Positions 25,055 through 35,061 are shown, counted from the first letter of the stretch. The stretch is DNA of 64,000 nucleotides from Treponema ruminis (GCA_017161305.1 CP031518.1:2356001-2420000); one strand, 5' to 3'. The notes: generated by a model from the sequence alone, not told the origin. Numbers and translations are program-made.

Positions 25055-26590
25055 TTACAGTTTTGCCAGCTTTTCTGTGACAAGCTTGGTTGCAACGCCA
25101 GGATTTGCCTTACCCTTTGAAGCCTTCATCACCTGCCCCATGAGCCAGCCGACAACATTTGTCTTTCCGCCCTTGAAGTCAGCGACAGCCTTTGGATTAT
25201 CGGCGATAACCTGATCAACGATTGCTTCGATTGCACCAGTGTCGCTGACACTCTCCATGCCTTCTTCTTTGATGATTTCGGCAGGCATTTTGCCAGATTC
25301 GAGCATCTTTGCGAAGACCTCTTTGCCCTGCGCCGAAGTGATTTTTTTATCGGCAATGGCGTTAACAAGCTCCGTGATGTGAGTAGGCTTAATGTTGACT
25401 TCGCTGATTGTAATATTCTTTTCATTGAGGACAGCAAGAAGCTCAGCCAAAATCCAGTTTGCGACTTTTTTGACATCTTTTGCACCCTCAGCAGCTTCCT
25501 CAAACCAAAGTGCAAGCTCGCGGGTATTTGTCAAAGTCTCAACATCAAAGTCACTAAGGCCATAATCCTTCTTGAATCGGGTGCGTTTTGCTTCTGGAAG
25601 CTCGCCGACACGGCCTTCTGCACGTTCGATAATCTCCTCGTTTACGCTGAAAGGCTTGATATCCGGCTCAGTAGTGAAACGATAATCGACGAAGCTGTTC
25701 TTTGTTCGCTGAACGACAGTCTGACCTTTTGCCTCGTCCCAGCCCATCGTAACTTTGAAACCTGCGTTGAACTCCTGGCGGTCATTCTGGAATTCTTCGA
25801 GCTGGCGTTTTGCCTCGTATGTACATGCCTCGCGGATTGCCTTGAAGCTGTTCAAGTTCTTGATTTCGGAAATCGGAGTATGATAAAGCTTACCGTCTTC
25901 CCAGACATTGAGGTTGATGTTAGCGTCGCAGCGCATGTTTCCTTCTTCGAGGTTACCTGCAGTAACTTTTACATAACGAAGAATTTCCTGAACAGTCTGC
26001 ATGAAGAGAGCGGCTTCTTCCGGGCTGGACATATCCGGCTTTGTGACAATCTCAATCAACGGAGTGCCAGAACGGTTGTAGTCAATATAAGAATGTGCGC
26101 CCTGCAAGTGGAGAGACTTACCTACGTCTTCCTCAAGATGGATTCGCTCGATTCGAACCCGGCGGTATTTGTTATCGATGATACATGGCTCTCCCTTGAA
26201 ATTTACAGGACGATGCTTTGCTCCGCCAACCTGCTCGTCTTTCGGGAAGTGAGAAAGCGGCAAATCAACATAGCCGTCTGTACACAAAGGAACATCGTAC
26301 TGCGTAATCTGATAGCCCTTTGTCAAGTCAGGGTAAAAATAGTGCTTACGGTCAAATTTTGTGAAACGAGCAATGTCACAGTTGAGAGCAAGCCCCGCAA
26401 CCGCACCAAGCTCAACATACCCCTTAGAAATTCGAGGCATAGCACCAGGCAAGCCCAAACAAACCGGGCAAACTCGAGTGTTCGGCATTCCGCCATAACG
26501 GTTCTCACAAGCACAGAAAGCCTTAGTTTTAGTCAAAAGCTGCGTATGAATCTCACAGCCGATTACAATTTCGTATTTATCGATAGCCAT
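25055..26590 (-). CDS. gatB: Asp-tRNA(Asn)/Glu-tRNA(Gln) amidotransferase subunit B
   Basis: Kinase-like subunit of GatCAB, which converts misacylated Glu-tRNA(Gln) to Gln-tRNA(Gln). 511 residues; signatures YEIVIGCEIHTQLLTKTK at the N-terminus, FCACENRYGG with Cys ligands, FDRKHYFYPDLTKGYQITQ, and the C-terminal YqeY-like domain ending GLMGQVMKASKG-type (WLMGQVMKASKGKANP). Start at 26590 uses GGAG; an in-frame TTG upstream at 26602 contains that site. It is separated from gatC and gatA by about 7 kb. Confidence 0.97.
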   Translation of the reverse strand: MAIDKYEIVIGCEIHTQLLTKTKAFCACENRYGGMPNTRVCPVCLGLPGAMPRISKGYVELGAVAGLALNCDIARFTKFDRKHYFYPDLTKGYQITQYDVPLCTDGYVDLPLSHFPKDEQVGGAKHRPVNFKGEPCIIDNKYRRVRIERIHLEEDVGKSLHLQGAHSYIDYNRSGTPLIEIVTKPDMSSPEEAALFMQTVQEILRYVKVTAGNLEEGNMRCDANINLNVWEDGKLYHTPISEIKNLNSFKAIREACTYEAKRQLEEFQNDRQEFNAGFKVTMGWDEAKGQTVVQRTKNSFVDYRFTTEPDIKPFSVNEEIIERAEGRVGELPEAKRTRFKKDYGLSDFDVETLTNTRELALWFEEAAEGAKDVKKVANWILAELLAVLNEKNITISEVNIKPTHITELVNAIADKKITSAQGKEVFAKMLESGKMPAEIIKEEGMESVSDTGAIEAIVDQVIADNPKAVADFKGGKTNVVGWLMGQVMKASKGKANPGVATKLVTEKLAKL

Positions 26591-26639
26591 TTTTCGCTCC
26601 AAAAGTGATTCAAGCTACAGTATATCAAATTTCAAATGG

Positions 26640-26780
26640 AAGTTGTAGTGGGTTTTGGGGATTTTTTTTACAAGCCGGGCGTTACCGCCGGCAAGCGGCG
26701 GTCAGGCTTTTCGGGGTTCCGCCATTCGGCTTCATTCCTTCGCTTCGCTCAGAAACGGCTTCGCCGCCCCTACAATCCTT
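26640..26780. repeat. GC-rich palindromic intergenic element
   Basis: A GC-rich stretch with ACCGCCG-GCAAG-CGGCGGT (7-bp perfect stem) and further short inverted pieces (GCTTCGCTCAG, GGCTTCGCCGCC), between gatB and an AT-rich restriction island. No coding frame supported. Base composition and structure suggest an interspersed repeat, not verifiable with one copy. Confidence 0.4.
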
Positions 26781-26792
26781 AACGCAGTGAGT

Positions 26793-27128
26793 TCATTCAA
26801 ACTCTTTCAAAACCTCATTAACATAATTTCGTACATCGCTTGCAATCGCTGATTTCAATTTCGCGGCATTTTCTTTATTCTCTTTAAAAGAATCACTTGC
26901 TGGCATAAATAATTTCACAACATCGATTTCTAAAGCATCAGTAATTTGGGAAAGAGTTTTCTCTTCTGGATAAGAATGAGCCAGTTCTATGCTTTTTATG
27001 GTTCCCTCAGACAAATTTGCTTTTTCTGCCAACTGAAACTGAGTGAGTTTTTTAGATTTGCGAATACTCCTTATATTTTCTGCAACTCGATTTCTTATCT
27101 CTAAATCCTGCATATTTTTTATTTTCAT
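26793..27128 (-). CDS. XRE-family helix-turn-helix regulator, likely controls the R-M gene
   Basis: 111 residues. HTH_XRE domain at about residues 15-70: IRSIRKSKKLTQFQLAEKA then LSEGTIKSIELAHSYPEEKTL. The C-terminal 40 residues are helical, maybe for dimerisation. The start could also be the ATG at 27113; neither has a clear Shine-Dalgarno site. It is divergent from the restriction-modification gene, the classic position of a controller protein. Confidence 0.8.
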   Translation of the reverse strand: MKIKNMQDLEIRNRVAENIRSIRKSKKLTQFQLAEKANLSEGTIKSIELAHSYPEEKTLSQITDALEIDVVKLFMPASDSFKENKENAAKLKSAIASDVRNYVNEVLKEFE

Positions 27129-27143
27129 ACAGAACAGAGAAAA

Positions 27144-27206
27144 TCTACATACAAATCATATATACTAATTATAATAAAGTTAATACAATATATACTTGTA
27201 GGTACA
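27144..27206. promoter_or_regulatory. Two related palindromic boxes between regulator and R-M gene
   Basis: TGTA-GG-TACA at 27197-27206 and an 8/10 match (TCTACATACA) at 27144-27153. The first would fall in the spacer before a TATACT box (27214-27219) driving the R-M gene. Candidate sites for the XRE protein. Confidence 0.35.
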
Positions 27207-27259
27207 TTTTATTTATACTTTTTAAAATTAAGTAAATAAAAATTATACAAGGGTTTTAT

Positions 27260-30200
27260 ATGGCAAAGAAAGAAGTTCAGACAGATTTGTGGGTTCACGA
27301 TTTATTGAAAGAAGCAGGTATAGAGCTGGACGCGCAGGGAAGTTCGATAAAAGAAATAGATGAAGCGTTAAAAACTGCAAGCAAGCGCGGAACTGGCAAA
27401 GTCGGATTTCCTGAGTATGTTGGTGTTGTAAAAGATTTTATTTTGGTAATTGAAGATAAGGCAAAACTCGAAAATCACGTAAAATATGATTCAAACAAAC
27501 TCATTAGCCTTGAAACAAAAGACGTAACGGATTTTGCGGTGAACGGGGCACTGTTTTATGCAAAGCATTTGATTCAGAACACAACTTACAAAAAAGTTTA
27601 TGCATTTGGTATTTCTGGAAATGCTAAAAATCACCGTATGACACCGCTTTTTATCGATGACCGGGAAAATTTGTTTGACAAGCTTGAAGATGTTGAATCT
27701 TTTATTTCGTTCAATGAAAAGAACATTGATGAGTATTATCTTCGCGATGTTTTGAATGAATCAAGTGATAAAGAAAAAGAACTGGAAGAGATTTTGGCGG
27801 ACGCAAAAATTTTGCACGAGCATTTGCGAAACTACGGCAATATGAAAGACGAAGAAAAGCCGCTTGTGGTTTCAGGAATTCTGCTTGCTCTACGTGAACG
27901 CGATAACGGCAATTTCAGCATTGATTCTTTGAATGCGGATAATTTTGTAACAGACGGGCAGAAAATCTACAATGCGATTGAGTCAAGCTTTAAGAGAACG
28001 GATTTATCTCCTGTAACAAAAATAGACAAAATTCTTTCTCAATTTGCAATCATAAAAGACAGCACAAAATTGAATGAGAAAAACGCTACGCTAGGAGAAA
28101 CACCATTGAAATTTTTTGCGAAATTTTTGGACGAGAAGCTTTATAAATCCATAAAGTTCACTCGTTCCGCAGAAGATTATCTTGGTCGCTTCTACGGTGA
28201 GTTTATGCGTTACTCTGGCGGCAGTGGTCAGACATTGGGAATCGTTTTGACTCCACGGCACATTACAGAACTTTTCTGCGACTTGCTAGATTTGAAGACA
28301 ACGGACAGGATTTTTGACCCGTGCTGCGGAACTGGAGGTTTTCTGGTTGCGGCTCTTCACGCAATGCTTTCAAAATCCGAAAGCGATGCTGAAAAACAAC
28401 ACATCCGCAAAAATCAACTTTTTGGAATCGAGATTCGCCCTGATATGTTCACGGTTGCTACAACAAATATGATTTTGCGCGGCGATGGAAAAAGCAATCT
28501 GCATTGTGATGATTTTCTGATAAAAAATCCAAAACAACTTCAAACGGATTTTAGAGCGACCGTTGGAATGTTGAATCCTCCGTATTCGCAAGGAACAAAA
28601 AAAGACCCAAGCCTTTACGAAATCGCTTTTACGGAGCATTTGCTTGATTCGCTTTTGCCGAATTCAAGGTGTGCCGTAATTGTTCCACAAAGTTCAATGA
28701 CAGGAAAATCAAAAGAAGAACAGCAGATAAAAGAGTCGATTTTGAAAAAGCACACGCTTGAAGGCACTATTATGCTTCAAAAAGATACTTTTTACGGAAT
28801 CGGTGTAATTCCGTGCATTGCTGTTTTCACAGCAGGAGTTCCGCACGACAAAGAAAAAGTTTGCAAGTTCGTGAATTTTGAGGATGACGGATTCAAGGTT
28901 GCTCCGCACATTGGGCTTTTGGAAACTGAGAGTGCAAAGGACAAAAAGCAACACTTACTCGACGTGTGGTTTGACCGCATAGATGCTCCAACGAAGTTCT
29001 GCGTAAAAACGACGATTACCGCAGAAGATGAATGGTTGCACAGTTTTTATTATTTCAATGACGAGATTCCGACCGACAAGGATTTTGAAAAGACTGTGGG
29101 CGATTATCTTACTTTTGAATTTTCGATGATTATGCAGGGCAGAAAGTATCTGTTTGAGCAAAACGCTGATTCTGATGTAAAAAAAAACTTTAAATGTGAA
29201 CTGAACAGCAGGGAATGGAGAGAGTTTTTTATTTCTGGAGAAGATGGCGTTTTCAAAATAGAAGCAACTTCGAGCGGAATAGATAAAAACAAACTGAATT
29301 CAGAGATTGGAGAAGTTCCATACATTACCAGAAGCGATATTTCAAATGGCTTAAATCTTTTTGTTTCAGATAATCAGAAAGAAGGCTTTGAAAAAGATTC
29401 TGGAAATTGTATTACAATCGGTTTGGATACGCAGACTGTATTTTATCAGCCTCACGAATTTTATACAGGTCAGAATATTCAAGTTCTGAACTATGAAAAT
29501 TGCAAAAAGGAAAATGCTCTTTTTGTTACTAAGTTAATTCAATTGCAAATGGGGAAATTTAACTGGGGTGGCAATGGTGCAACTTTAGGCAGACTTTCCA
29601 GAACAAAAGTTCTTCTTCCTATAACATCAAATGGCGAAATCGACTATGATTTTATGGAAGAGTACATAAAAGAAGTTGAGGAACAGAAACTTGAGGAATA
29701 CCGTGAGTTTGCCACAAAACGGCTGAATGAGTGCAAGACAAATTCGCAGTCGGTTGAACAGCTGGAAGAAAAAGAATGGAAACCGTTTGAGATTTCTGAA
29801 ATTTTCAAAAAATTCGAGCAAGGAAAATCAAAAGGTCTTAATCACTTAGATGAAAATAATGGAACTCTACCATATCTTGGTGCGACTAACCGCAACAACG
29901 GAATCCTTACATTCATAAAAGATGCAAAAACGATGAAACAAAAAGGAAATTGCATCGGCTTTATCCGAAACGGACAAGGTTCTGTAGGTTATGCAATCTA
30001 TAAAACCGAGGAATTTATATCTACTTCTGATAATACCTTTGCGTATGCTGATTGGCTAAACAAGTTTACGGGGCTATTTGTTGTTTCTTCTCAAGATTTG
30101 ATTAGAAGCAAATACAGTTTCGGTTACAAACGCAATAATGAAAGACTTAAGAAAGATAATATTCTTCTCCCTGTTGATTCAGAAGACATGCCCGACTATG

Positions 30201-30325
30201 CGTATATGGAAAGCTACATCAAAAATCTAATGACACGCAAGTATTTAGAATATCTCGCTTTTAAGAAAAAGGTGGAATATAAACTCAATCCGAATTATGG
30301 GGCACTGAAAGTCGCGACTCCATAG
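27260..30325 (+). CDS. Single-chain restriction-modification enzyme (type IIG-like, R-M-S fusion)
   Basis: 1021 residues. N-terminal nuclease-like segment: GFPEYVGVVKDFILVIEDKA near residue 55-75 resembles a PD-(D/E)xK site with PE for PD and EDK as the ExK. Middle HsdM-like gamma N6-adenine methyltransferase: motif I FDPCCGTGGFLVAAL near residue 355 and catalytic NPPY near 440. C-terminal pair of target-recognition domains, about 645-815 and 830-1005, each followed by a helical conserved segment. So cutting, methylation and specificity are in one polypeptide. Gene is AT-rich compared with neighbours, suggesting transfer. A run of nine A at 29179-29187 sits at the methylase/TRD border. Confidence 0.85.
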   Translation: MAKKEVQTDLWVHDLLKEAGIELDAQGSSIKEIDEALKTASKRGTGKVGFPEYVGVVKDFILVIEDKAKLENHVKYDSNKLISLETKDVTDFAVNGALFYAKHLIQNTTYKKVYAFGISGNAKNHRMTPLFIDDRENLFDKLEDVESFISFNEKNIDEYYLRDVLNESSDKEKELEEILADAKILHEHLRNYGNMKDEEKPLVVSGILLALRERDNGNFSIDSLNADNFVTDGQKIYNAIESSFKRTDLSPVTKIDKILSQFAIIKDSTKLNEKNATLGETPLKFFAKFLDEKLYKSIKFTRSAEDYLGRFYGEFMRYSGGSGQTLGIVLTPRHITELFCDLLDLKTTDRIFDPCCGTGGFLVAALHAMLSKSESDAEKQHIRKNQLFGIEIRPDMFTVATTNMILRGDGKSNLHCDDFLIKNPKQLQTDFRATVGMLNPPYSQGTKKDPSLYEIAFTEHLLDSLLPNSRCAVIVPQSSMTGKSKEEQQIKESILKKHTLEGTIMLQKDTFYGIGVIPCIAVFTAGVPHDKEKVCKFVNFEDDGFKVAPHIGLLETESAKDKKQHLLDVWFDRIDAPTKFCVKTTITAEDEWLHSFYYFNDEIPTDKDFEKTVGDYLTFEFSMIMQGRKYLFEQNADSDVKKNFKCELNSREWREFFISGEDGVFKIEATSSGIDKNKLNSEIGEVPYITRSDISNGLNLFVSDNQKEGFEKDSGNCITIGLDTQTVFYQPHEFYTGQNIQVLNYENCKKENALFVTKLIQLQMGKFNWGGNGATLGRLSRTKVLLPITSNGEIDYDFMEEYIKEVEEQKLEEYREFATKRLNECKTNSQSVEQLEEKEWKPFEISEIFKKFEQGKSKGLNHLDENNGTLPYLGATNRNNGILTFIKDAKTMKQKGNCIGFIRNGQGSVGYAIYKTEEFISTSDNTFAYADWLNKFTGLFVVSSQDLIRSKYSFGYKRNNERLKKDNILLPVDSEDMPDYAYMESYIKNLMTRKYLEYLAFKKKVEYKLNPNYGALKVATP

Positions 30326-30328
30326 ATT

Positions 30329-30904
30329 TTATTTCGCCAGAATCATAGCCCAGTAATACTTGTAAGTGCTGTTCGCATCATAAGCATAAGCAATTCCGAT
30401 TCTGGTGAAGTTTTTTCCGAGCATGTTCCGTCTGTGGCCTTGTCCGCTGTATTTTTTGTTATCTTCCTTCCATTGAAGAAAAGTTCTTTCACCTGATTTG
30501 TTACCGGCAGCAATGTTCTCTCCAACAGCTGAATATGAAATCGAAAGCTCGTTTAAGACGGTGAAACAGCTCGTTTCGTTCGGGCGAGTATGTGAAAATT
30601 TTGAGACAATCTCATTTGCGCGGATTTGGGCGGCCTTGCATAAGCCCTCGTCTAGCGTAAGCGTTCCGAGCTGTCCGACCAGATTCGTTTTCGTCGTATT
30701 ATCTTCATTAAGGTAAAAAGCTTCGTTCCCTGTACGAAAAGAATTCGTTAGATTAAAAACATTCTTTACTTCTTCATCAATATTTGCGGTAATTTCGGTG
30801 ATTTCCTTCCCGGTATCATTTTTTTCATCAGAATTATCCGAGCATCCAAAAAAGAAAACAGCCGACAAAATAAAAACTGTTAAAACAAAGAAAGATTTTT
30901 TCAT
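30329..30904 (-). CDS. CAP/SCP-domain lipoprotein
   Basis: 191 residues; lipoprotein signal with lipobox FFGC. CAP domain motifs: AAQIRANEIVSKFSHTRPN (with the conserved His), GENIAAG, and GHRRNMLGKNFTRIGIAYA. Bacterial CAP proteins are extracellular, roles mostly unknown. Its start overlaps the upstream hydrolase stop by 4 nt. Convergent with the R-M gene, 3 nt apart. Confidence 0.9.
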   Translation of the reverse strand: MKKSFFVLTVFILSAVFFFGCSDNSDEKNDTGKEITEITANIDEEVKNVFNLTNSFRTGNEAFYLNEDNTTKTNLVGQLGTLTLDEGLCKAAQIRANEIVSKFSHTRPNETSCFTVLNELSISYSAVGENIAAGNKSGERTFLQWKEDNKKYSGQGHRRNMLGKNFTRIGIAYAYDANSTYKYYWAMILAK

Positions 30905-31839
30905 TTCTCTATCCTCTCAACAAAATCCAGAATGTCCGAACGAACTTCTGCCGCACAATCATCGCACAAAATTTCATGCCGGAATCCTTTGTACAGTTTG
31001 TAAGTGCAGTCTGTCACGCCAGCCTTTTTATACTCGCCGCAGACTTTGGGAATATCCTCGCCACAATGCCCCACCGGATCGTCGCCGCCTGCAATCAGGA
31101 ATATGGGGAGCGAGGCCGGTGTTTTTTCAAATGTGCGGGCTTTGTTTGCCTCACGGTTCACTTCCATGAGCATTTTATAACCGTCAAGACTGAATAAAAA
31201 TCCGCAGTATGGACTTGCGATATAATTGTCAACATTTGTCTTGCTCACGGAAAGCCAGTCCAGCGGAGTTCGCGCAGGCTCAAATCTTTTGTTGTACGGA
31301 CCAAAGCTGGATTTGTCGATGAATTTGCTCTTAAAATCTTTTCCTTTGAAAAGTCGCAGCACTTTGAGGATAAAAAGCCCCATCGGCACTTTCGGGTCTT
31401 TTGCACCGGTTCCGCACACGACAAGAGAATTGTAATCAGAACCGTATTTTGCCACCGTAAGGCGCACGACGAAACTTCCCATGCTGTGCCCGAAAAGATT
31501 GAGGGAAAGCGACGGATATTCGCCCTTTGCAATCAGGCTCATCTTGTGCGTGTCTTCAACAAGAGTTACCGACTGATTCGCATCAAGGAAAAGTCCGAGG
31601 TGCTCGACATCTTTTGCCGTGTTTCCGTGACCTACATGCTCGTGAATGTAGCAGACATATCCGTGGGCGCAGAGAAGTTCCGCAAGCTCATCATACCGCC
31701 CGGCATATTCTGCCATTCCGTGAACCATCTGAAAAATTGCCTTGGGAGCTGTCTCCGGTGTGTATTTAAAATAGCAGATTCGGTCTGAGCCGTTCGTGCT
31801 GTCAAAATATAGTTTTTCCTTTTTCATGTTTTCTTCCAT
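30901..31839 (-). CDS. Alpha/beta hydrolase, monoacylglycerol lipase-like
   Basis: 312 residues (308 if started at 31827, which has GGAAG upstream). Serine hydrolase fold: oxyanion motif QMVHGMAEYAGRYD, nucleophile in LFGHSMGSFV, Asp in AGGDDPVG, His in GFRHEILCD. The HGMAEHxxRY-type start is typical of monoglyceride lipase/lysophospholipase relatives. Cytosolic, no signal. Lies after glpK, so a link to glycerol/lipid breakdown is possible. Confidence 0.87.
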   Translation of the reverse strand: MEENMKKEKLYFDSTNGSDRICYFKYTPETAPKAIFQMVHGMAEYAGRYDELAELLCAHGYVCYIHEHVGHGNTAKDVEHLGLFLDANQSVTLVEDTHKMSLIAKGEYPSLSLNLFGHSMGSFVVRLTVAKYGSDYNSLVVCGTGAKDPKVPMGLFILKVLRLFKGKDFKSKFIDKSSFGPYNKRFEPARTPLDWLSVSKTNVDNYIASPYCGFLFSLDGYKMLMEVNREANKARTFEKTPASLPIFLIAGGDDPVGHCGEDIPKVCGEYKKAGVTDCTYKLYKGFRHEILCDDCAAEVRSDILDFVERIEK

Positions 31840-31913
31840 TAAAATTCCGTGTTATCGGCTTTACATGGAGGCAAAGAATGTTCGGTTTTATGCCTCTTTT
31901 ATAATCTTAAATT

Positions 31914-33404
31914 CTAGTGTTCAACCCAGTCCCTGCATCGGGAAACGGCCTTTTTCCACCCTTGAAGCAGAGTTTCGCGTTTTTTCTCTTCCATTTCGGG
32001 ATTCAAAACGGTTACATTCCGCTTTAACGCACGGATGTCATCGAGGTTTTTGAAGAGCCCGATTGCAAGGCCCGCAAGCTGTGCGATTCCAAGCGAAGTG
32101 ATTTCCTTCATCTCAGGCCGACGCACAGGAATCTGAAGGATGTCGCTTTGGAACTGCATGAGGAAATTGTTCCCGCTCGCTCCGCCGTCAACATTAAGTT
32201 CCGTAAGCTGGATATCCGTGTCTTTCTGCATGCAGTCAACCAAATCATGAGTCTGAAAAGCAATGCTTTCAAGTGCCGCACGGATTATGTGCGCACTTTT
32301 TGTTCCTCGCGTAATTCCCATGATGCAGCCGCGGGCGTACATGTCCCAGTAAGGCGCGCCCATGCCGGTAAAAGCAGGAACTACATAAACTCCGCCGGTA
32401 TCATTCACCTGACAGGCGTGCTGCTCGGATTCGGCACTGCTGTCAAAAAAACGGAGCTCGTCTTTCATCCACTGGACTACAGAGCCGCCCGAAAAAATAC
32501 TTCCTTCAAGGACATACTGCACGCAATTCTCTTTTGTGCTTGCCGCAATCGAGGTAAGAAGGTTGTTTTTGCTTCGGCACGGCTTGCTTCCAGTGTTCAT
32601 CATTAAAAAACAGCCTGTACCGTAAGTGTTTTTTGCCTGCCCCTTTTCAAAGCACCCCTGACCGAAAAGACTTGCCTGCTGGTCGCCGGCCACAGCTGCA
32701 ATCGGCACGGCATTATTCAAAATGTCGGCATTTCCAAAAACATGGCTCGATGGATGGACTTCAGGCAGCATGCTTTCAGGAATATCGAGGATTTCAAGGA
32801 TTTTTTTGTCCCACTGCAGCGTATTGATGTTGAACATCATCGTGCGGGAAGCGTTCGAATAATCGGTAGCGTGGATTTTGCCCTGAGAAAGCTTCCACAT
32901 GAGCCAGGTGTCCACCGTACCGAAAAGAATTTCACCGCGACGACACCTCTCCCGCAATCCACCGACATTATCAAGAATCCATTTTACTTTTGTTGCAGAA
33001 AAATAAGCGTCGATCAAAAGCCCGGTCGCTTCTTTTATATAATCTTCCCAGCCGTCTTTTTTAAGCTGTTCGCAGATTTCAGCCGTACGTCTGCACTGCC
33101 AGACAATCGCATTATAGACAGGCTTTCCAGTCGACTTGTCCCAGAGAATCGTCGTCTCTCGCTGGTTGGTGATTCCTATCGCCGCAATTTCATCAATCGA
33201 AATGTTGTTTTTCGTGAGGGCTTCGACCATGACACCGTACTGAGTCGCGTATATTTCCATCGGGTCATGCTCAACCCAGCCTTCCTTGGGATAAATCTGA
33301 GGGAGTTCATGCTGGGCCATCCCTACAATCTGCTGATTCTTATCAAAAACAATGGCGCGTGAAGAAGTGGTGCCCTGATCCAGAGAAATGATGTATTTTT
33401 TCAT
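31914..33404 (-). CDS. glpK: Glycerol kinase
   Basis: ATP-dependent phosphorylation of glycerol. 496 residues, standard length. N-terminal phosphate loop [32 protein letters not shown], and the FGGY signature region [18 protein letters not shown] followed by [22 protein letters not shown]. No glpF or glpD nearby. Directly preceded by a strong promoter whose -10 is 8 nt from the ATG; no Shine-Dalgarno site. Confidence 0.97.
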   Translation of the reverse strand: MKKYIISLDQGTTSSRAIVFDKNQQIVGMAQHELPQIYPKEGWVEHDPMEIYATQYGVMVEALTKNNISIDEIAAIGITNQRETTILWDKSTGKPVYNAIVWQCRRTAEICEQLKKDGWEDYIKEATGLLIDAYFSATKVKWILDNVGGLRERCRRGEILFGTVDTWLMWKLSQGKIHATDYSNASRTMMFNINTLQWDKKILEILDIPESMLPEVHPSSHVFGNADILNNAVPIAAVAGDQQASLFGQGCFEKGQAKNTYGTGCFLMMNTGSKPCRSKNNLLTSIAASTKENCVQYVLEGSIFSGGSVVQWMKDELRFFDSSAESEQHACQVNDTGGVYVVPAFTGMGAPYWDMYARGCIMGITRGTKSAHIIRAALESIAFQTHDLVDCMQKDTDIQLTELNVDGGASGNNFLMQFQSDILQIPVRRPEMKEITSLGIAQLAGLAIGLFKNLDDIRALKRNVTVLNPEMEEKKRETLLQGWKKAVSRCRDWVEH

Positions 33405-33412
33405 TAATTAAA

Positions 33413-33441
33413 ATTATAAGGTGAGAAAATTTTGCCGTCAA
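33413..33441 (-). promoter_or_regulatory. glpK promoter, leaderless candidate
   Basis: TTGACG (33441-33436), 17-bp spacer, TATAAT (33418-33413), then 8 nt to the ATG at 33404. The -35 lies one base from the T-tract of the gatA terminator. Confidence 0.75.
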
Positions 33442-33442
33442 T

Positions 33443-33475
33443 AAAAAAAATCCCGCGCGGCAATGCACGGGATTT
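33443..33475 (-). terminator. gatA terminator
   Basis: 8-bp stem CGGGATTT/AAATCCCG pairing (33468-33475 with 33448-33455), followed on the minus strand by T-run 33450-33443. Confidence 0.8.
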
Positions 33476-33479
33476 CAAA

Positions 33480-33518
33480 GGGAAAAAGCAACCTTTAGAA
33501 AAAAGGTTTCTTTTTCCC
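33480..33518. other. Long hairpin downstream of gatA
   Basis: GGGAAAAAG-x-AACCTTT and AAAGGTT-x-CTTTTTCCC pair as a 9+7 bp stem with one internal mismatch and a 5-nt loop. It lies between the gatA stop and the terminator hairpin; may stabilise the 3' end. Confidence 0.6.
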
Positions 33519-33544
33519 TTGAACTCTTTTTTTTCCAAAGTTTT

Positions 33545-35035
33545 TTATTTTACCGGCACTCCGCAGCCTTTGTGATCTTCTTCCCAAGCCTGGGCAAGCT
33601 GCAGGATTTTTGCTTCGCTGAACATTTTGCCAGCGAACTGGATTCCGACCGGCATTCCGTCTTTGTTTGAGCCGGCAGGAACTGAAATTGAAGGAATTCG
33701 AGCAAGGTTTACGAATACTGTGTAAAGGTCGCTCAAATACATTGCAAGCGGATCATCGTATTTTTCACCGAGCTTGAATGCAGGTGTCGGACAAACAGGA
33801 CAAAGGATGATGTCGTAGTTTTCGAACAGAGCCGCAACTTCTCGCTGGATTCGGGCACGAACGCTCATGCCTTTTTTGTATGTGTCGCCAGAGAACTGCT
33901 CAGAAAGAACGTAGTTTCCGATGATGATTCGGCGCTTTACTTCCGGGCCAAAACCTTCGCTTCGGCTGTCAACATAAAGCTTGTCGTAGCCTTCACCATT
34001 GTCAACGCGGCGGCCATAGCGGATTCCGTCGAAGCGGCTCAGGTTTGAAGCGGCCTCAGAAAGTGCGATTACATAGTAAGCGGCGATTGAAGCGTCAAGG
34101 ATTGGAAGGTCAACGACTTCGAGTTTTGCCCCCTTGCCTGTAAACCATGCTTTTGTATCCTCGAAGACCTTTTTAACATCGGCATCAAGGCCTTTTGCTT
34201 CCTCGAACTGCTTTGGAACTGCAATTTTGAGTGAAGAAAAATCTTTGTAAGCGGAAAGATTTGCAAGCTTGTCTGAGTCCGGCAAATCAGCGCTTGTATC
34301 GTCGTAGAAGTCAACTCCGCTCATGAGGCTGAGAGGAAGGGCAATGTCCTCTGGTGTGTGGCCGAGGATTCCGACCTGGTCCAAAGAAGAACCGTAAGCT
34401 ACAACGCCCCATCGTGAAAGAACGCCGTAGGTCGGTTTTAGTCCGTAAATGCCGCAGTAGCTTGCAGGAAGTCGGACAGAACCACCAGTTTCAGTACCAA
34501 GGGCAAAAAGAGCCTGATTTGCGGCAACGGCAGCAGTTGAACCGCCAGAAGAACCGCCTGAAACATAGTCGCGGTTAATCGGGTTGCGTGTCGGGCCGTA
34601 AACAGAATATTCTGTAGAAGAACCCATTGCGAATTCGTCCTGATTGCAGCGGCCGAGCGGAATAGCGCCCTTTTCTGCAAGGCGGGCAATTACTGTTGCG
34701 CTATAAGGAGCGACATAGCCCTCAAGGATTTTGCTTGAACAGGTGAGTTTGTGGCCTTTGCAGGAAATATTGTCTTTGTTTGCAAAAGGAATGCCCAAAA
34801 GAGGCTTTTTCTCAAAAAGTGCATCGATTGTTCCGTCTTTTTTGGCAGCGGCAATCTCAGCATCACAAGCCTTTGCAAGCTCAATCGCATCATCATAAAT
34901 TTCAAGGAAAGCATTGAGCGGCTTTTCTGATTTCTGGTCAGCAGCGAAAGTGTCGATTGACTGCTGAACTAATTTTTCACTGGTAGTTTCGCCCGATTTC
35001 AACGCGGCGACAGTTTCTTTTATTGTGTAGTACAT
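33545..35035 (-). CDS. gatA: Asp-tRNA(Asn)/Glu-tRNA(Gln) amidotransferase subunit A
   Basis: Glutaminase subunit of GatCAB that supplies ammonia. 496 residues, usual length. Amidase signature Ser-cisSer-Lys triad: Lys in GIPFANKDNIS, Ser residues in GGSSGGSTAAVAA, plus GTETGGSVRLPASYCG. AGGAAATT ribosome site. 26 nt after gatC in one transcript. Confidence 0.98.
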   Translation of the reverse strand: MYYTIKETVAALKSGETTSEKLVQQSIDTFAADQKSEKPLNAFLEIYDDAIELAKACDAEIAAAKKDGTIDALFEKKPLLGIPFANKDNISCKGHKLTCSSKILEGYVAPYSATVIARLAEKGAIPLGRCNQDEFAMGSSTEYSVYGPTRNPINRDYVSGGSSGGSTAAVAANQALFALGTETGGSVRLPASYCGIYGLKPTYGVLSRWGVVAYGSSLDQVGILGHTPEDIALPLSLMSGVDFYDDTSADLPDSDKLANLSAYKDFSSLKIAVPKQFEEAKGLDADVKKVFEDTKAWFTGKGAKLEVVDLPILDASIAAYYVIALSEAASNLSRFDGIRYGRRVDNGEGYDKLYVDSRSEGFGPEVKRRIIIGNYVLSEQFSGDTYKKGMSVRARIQREVAALFENYDIILCPVCPTPAFKLGEKYDDPLAMYLSDLYTVFVNLARIPSISVPAGSNKDGMPVGIQFAGKMFSEAKILQLAQAWEEDHKGCGVPVK

Positions 35036-35061
35036 AATTTCCTCATTCCTAACTTATAAGT

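Noticed and set aside
25379-26608. 409-residue plus-strand frame
   Set aside because: Lies fully antisense to gatB, which is clearly coding.
26640-26780. Structured RNA gene in the GC-rich spacer
   Set aside because: Hairpins are short and no known RNA fold or promoter/terminator frame was recognised.
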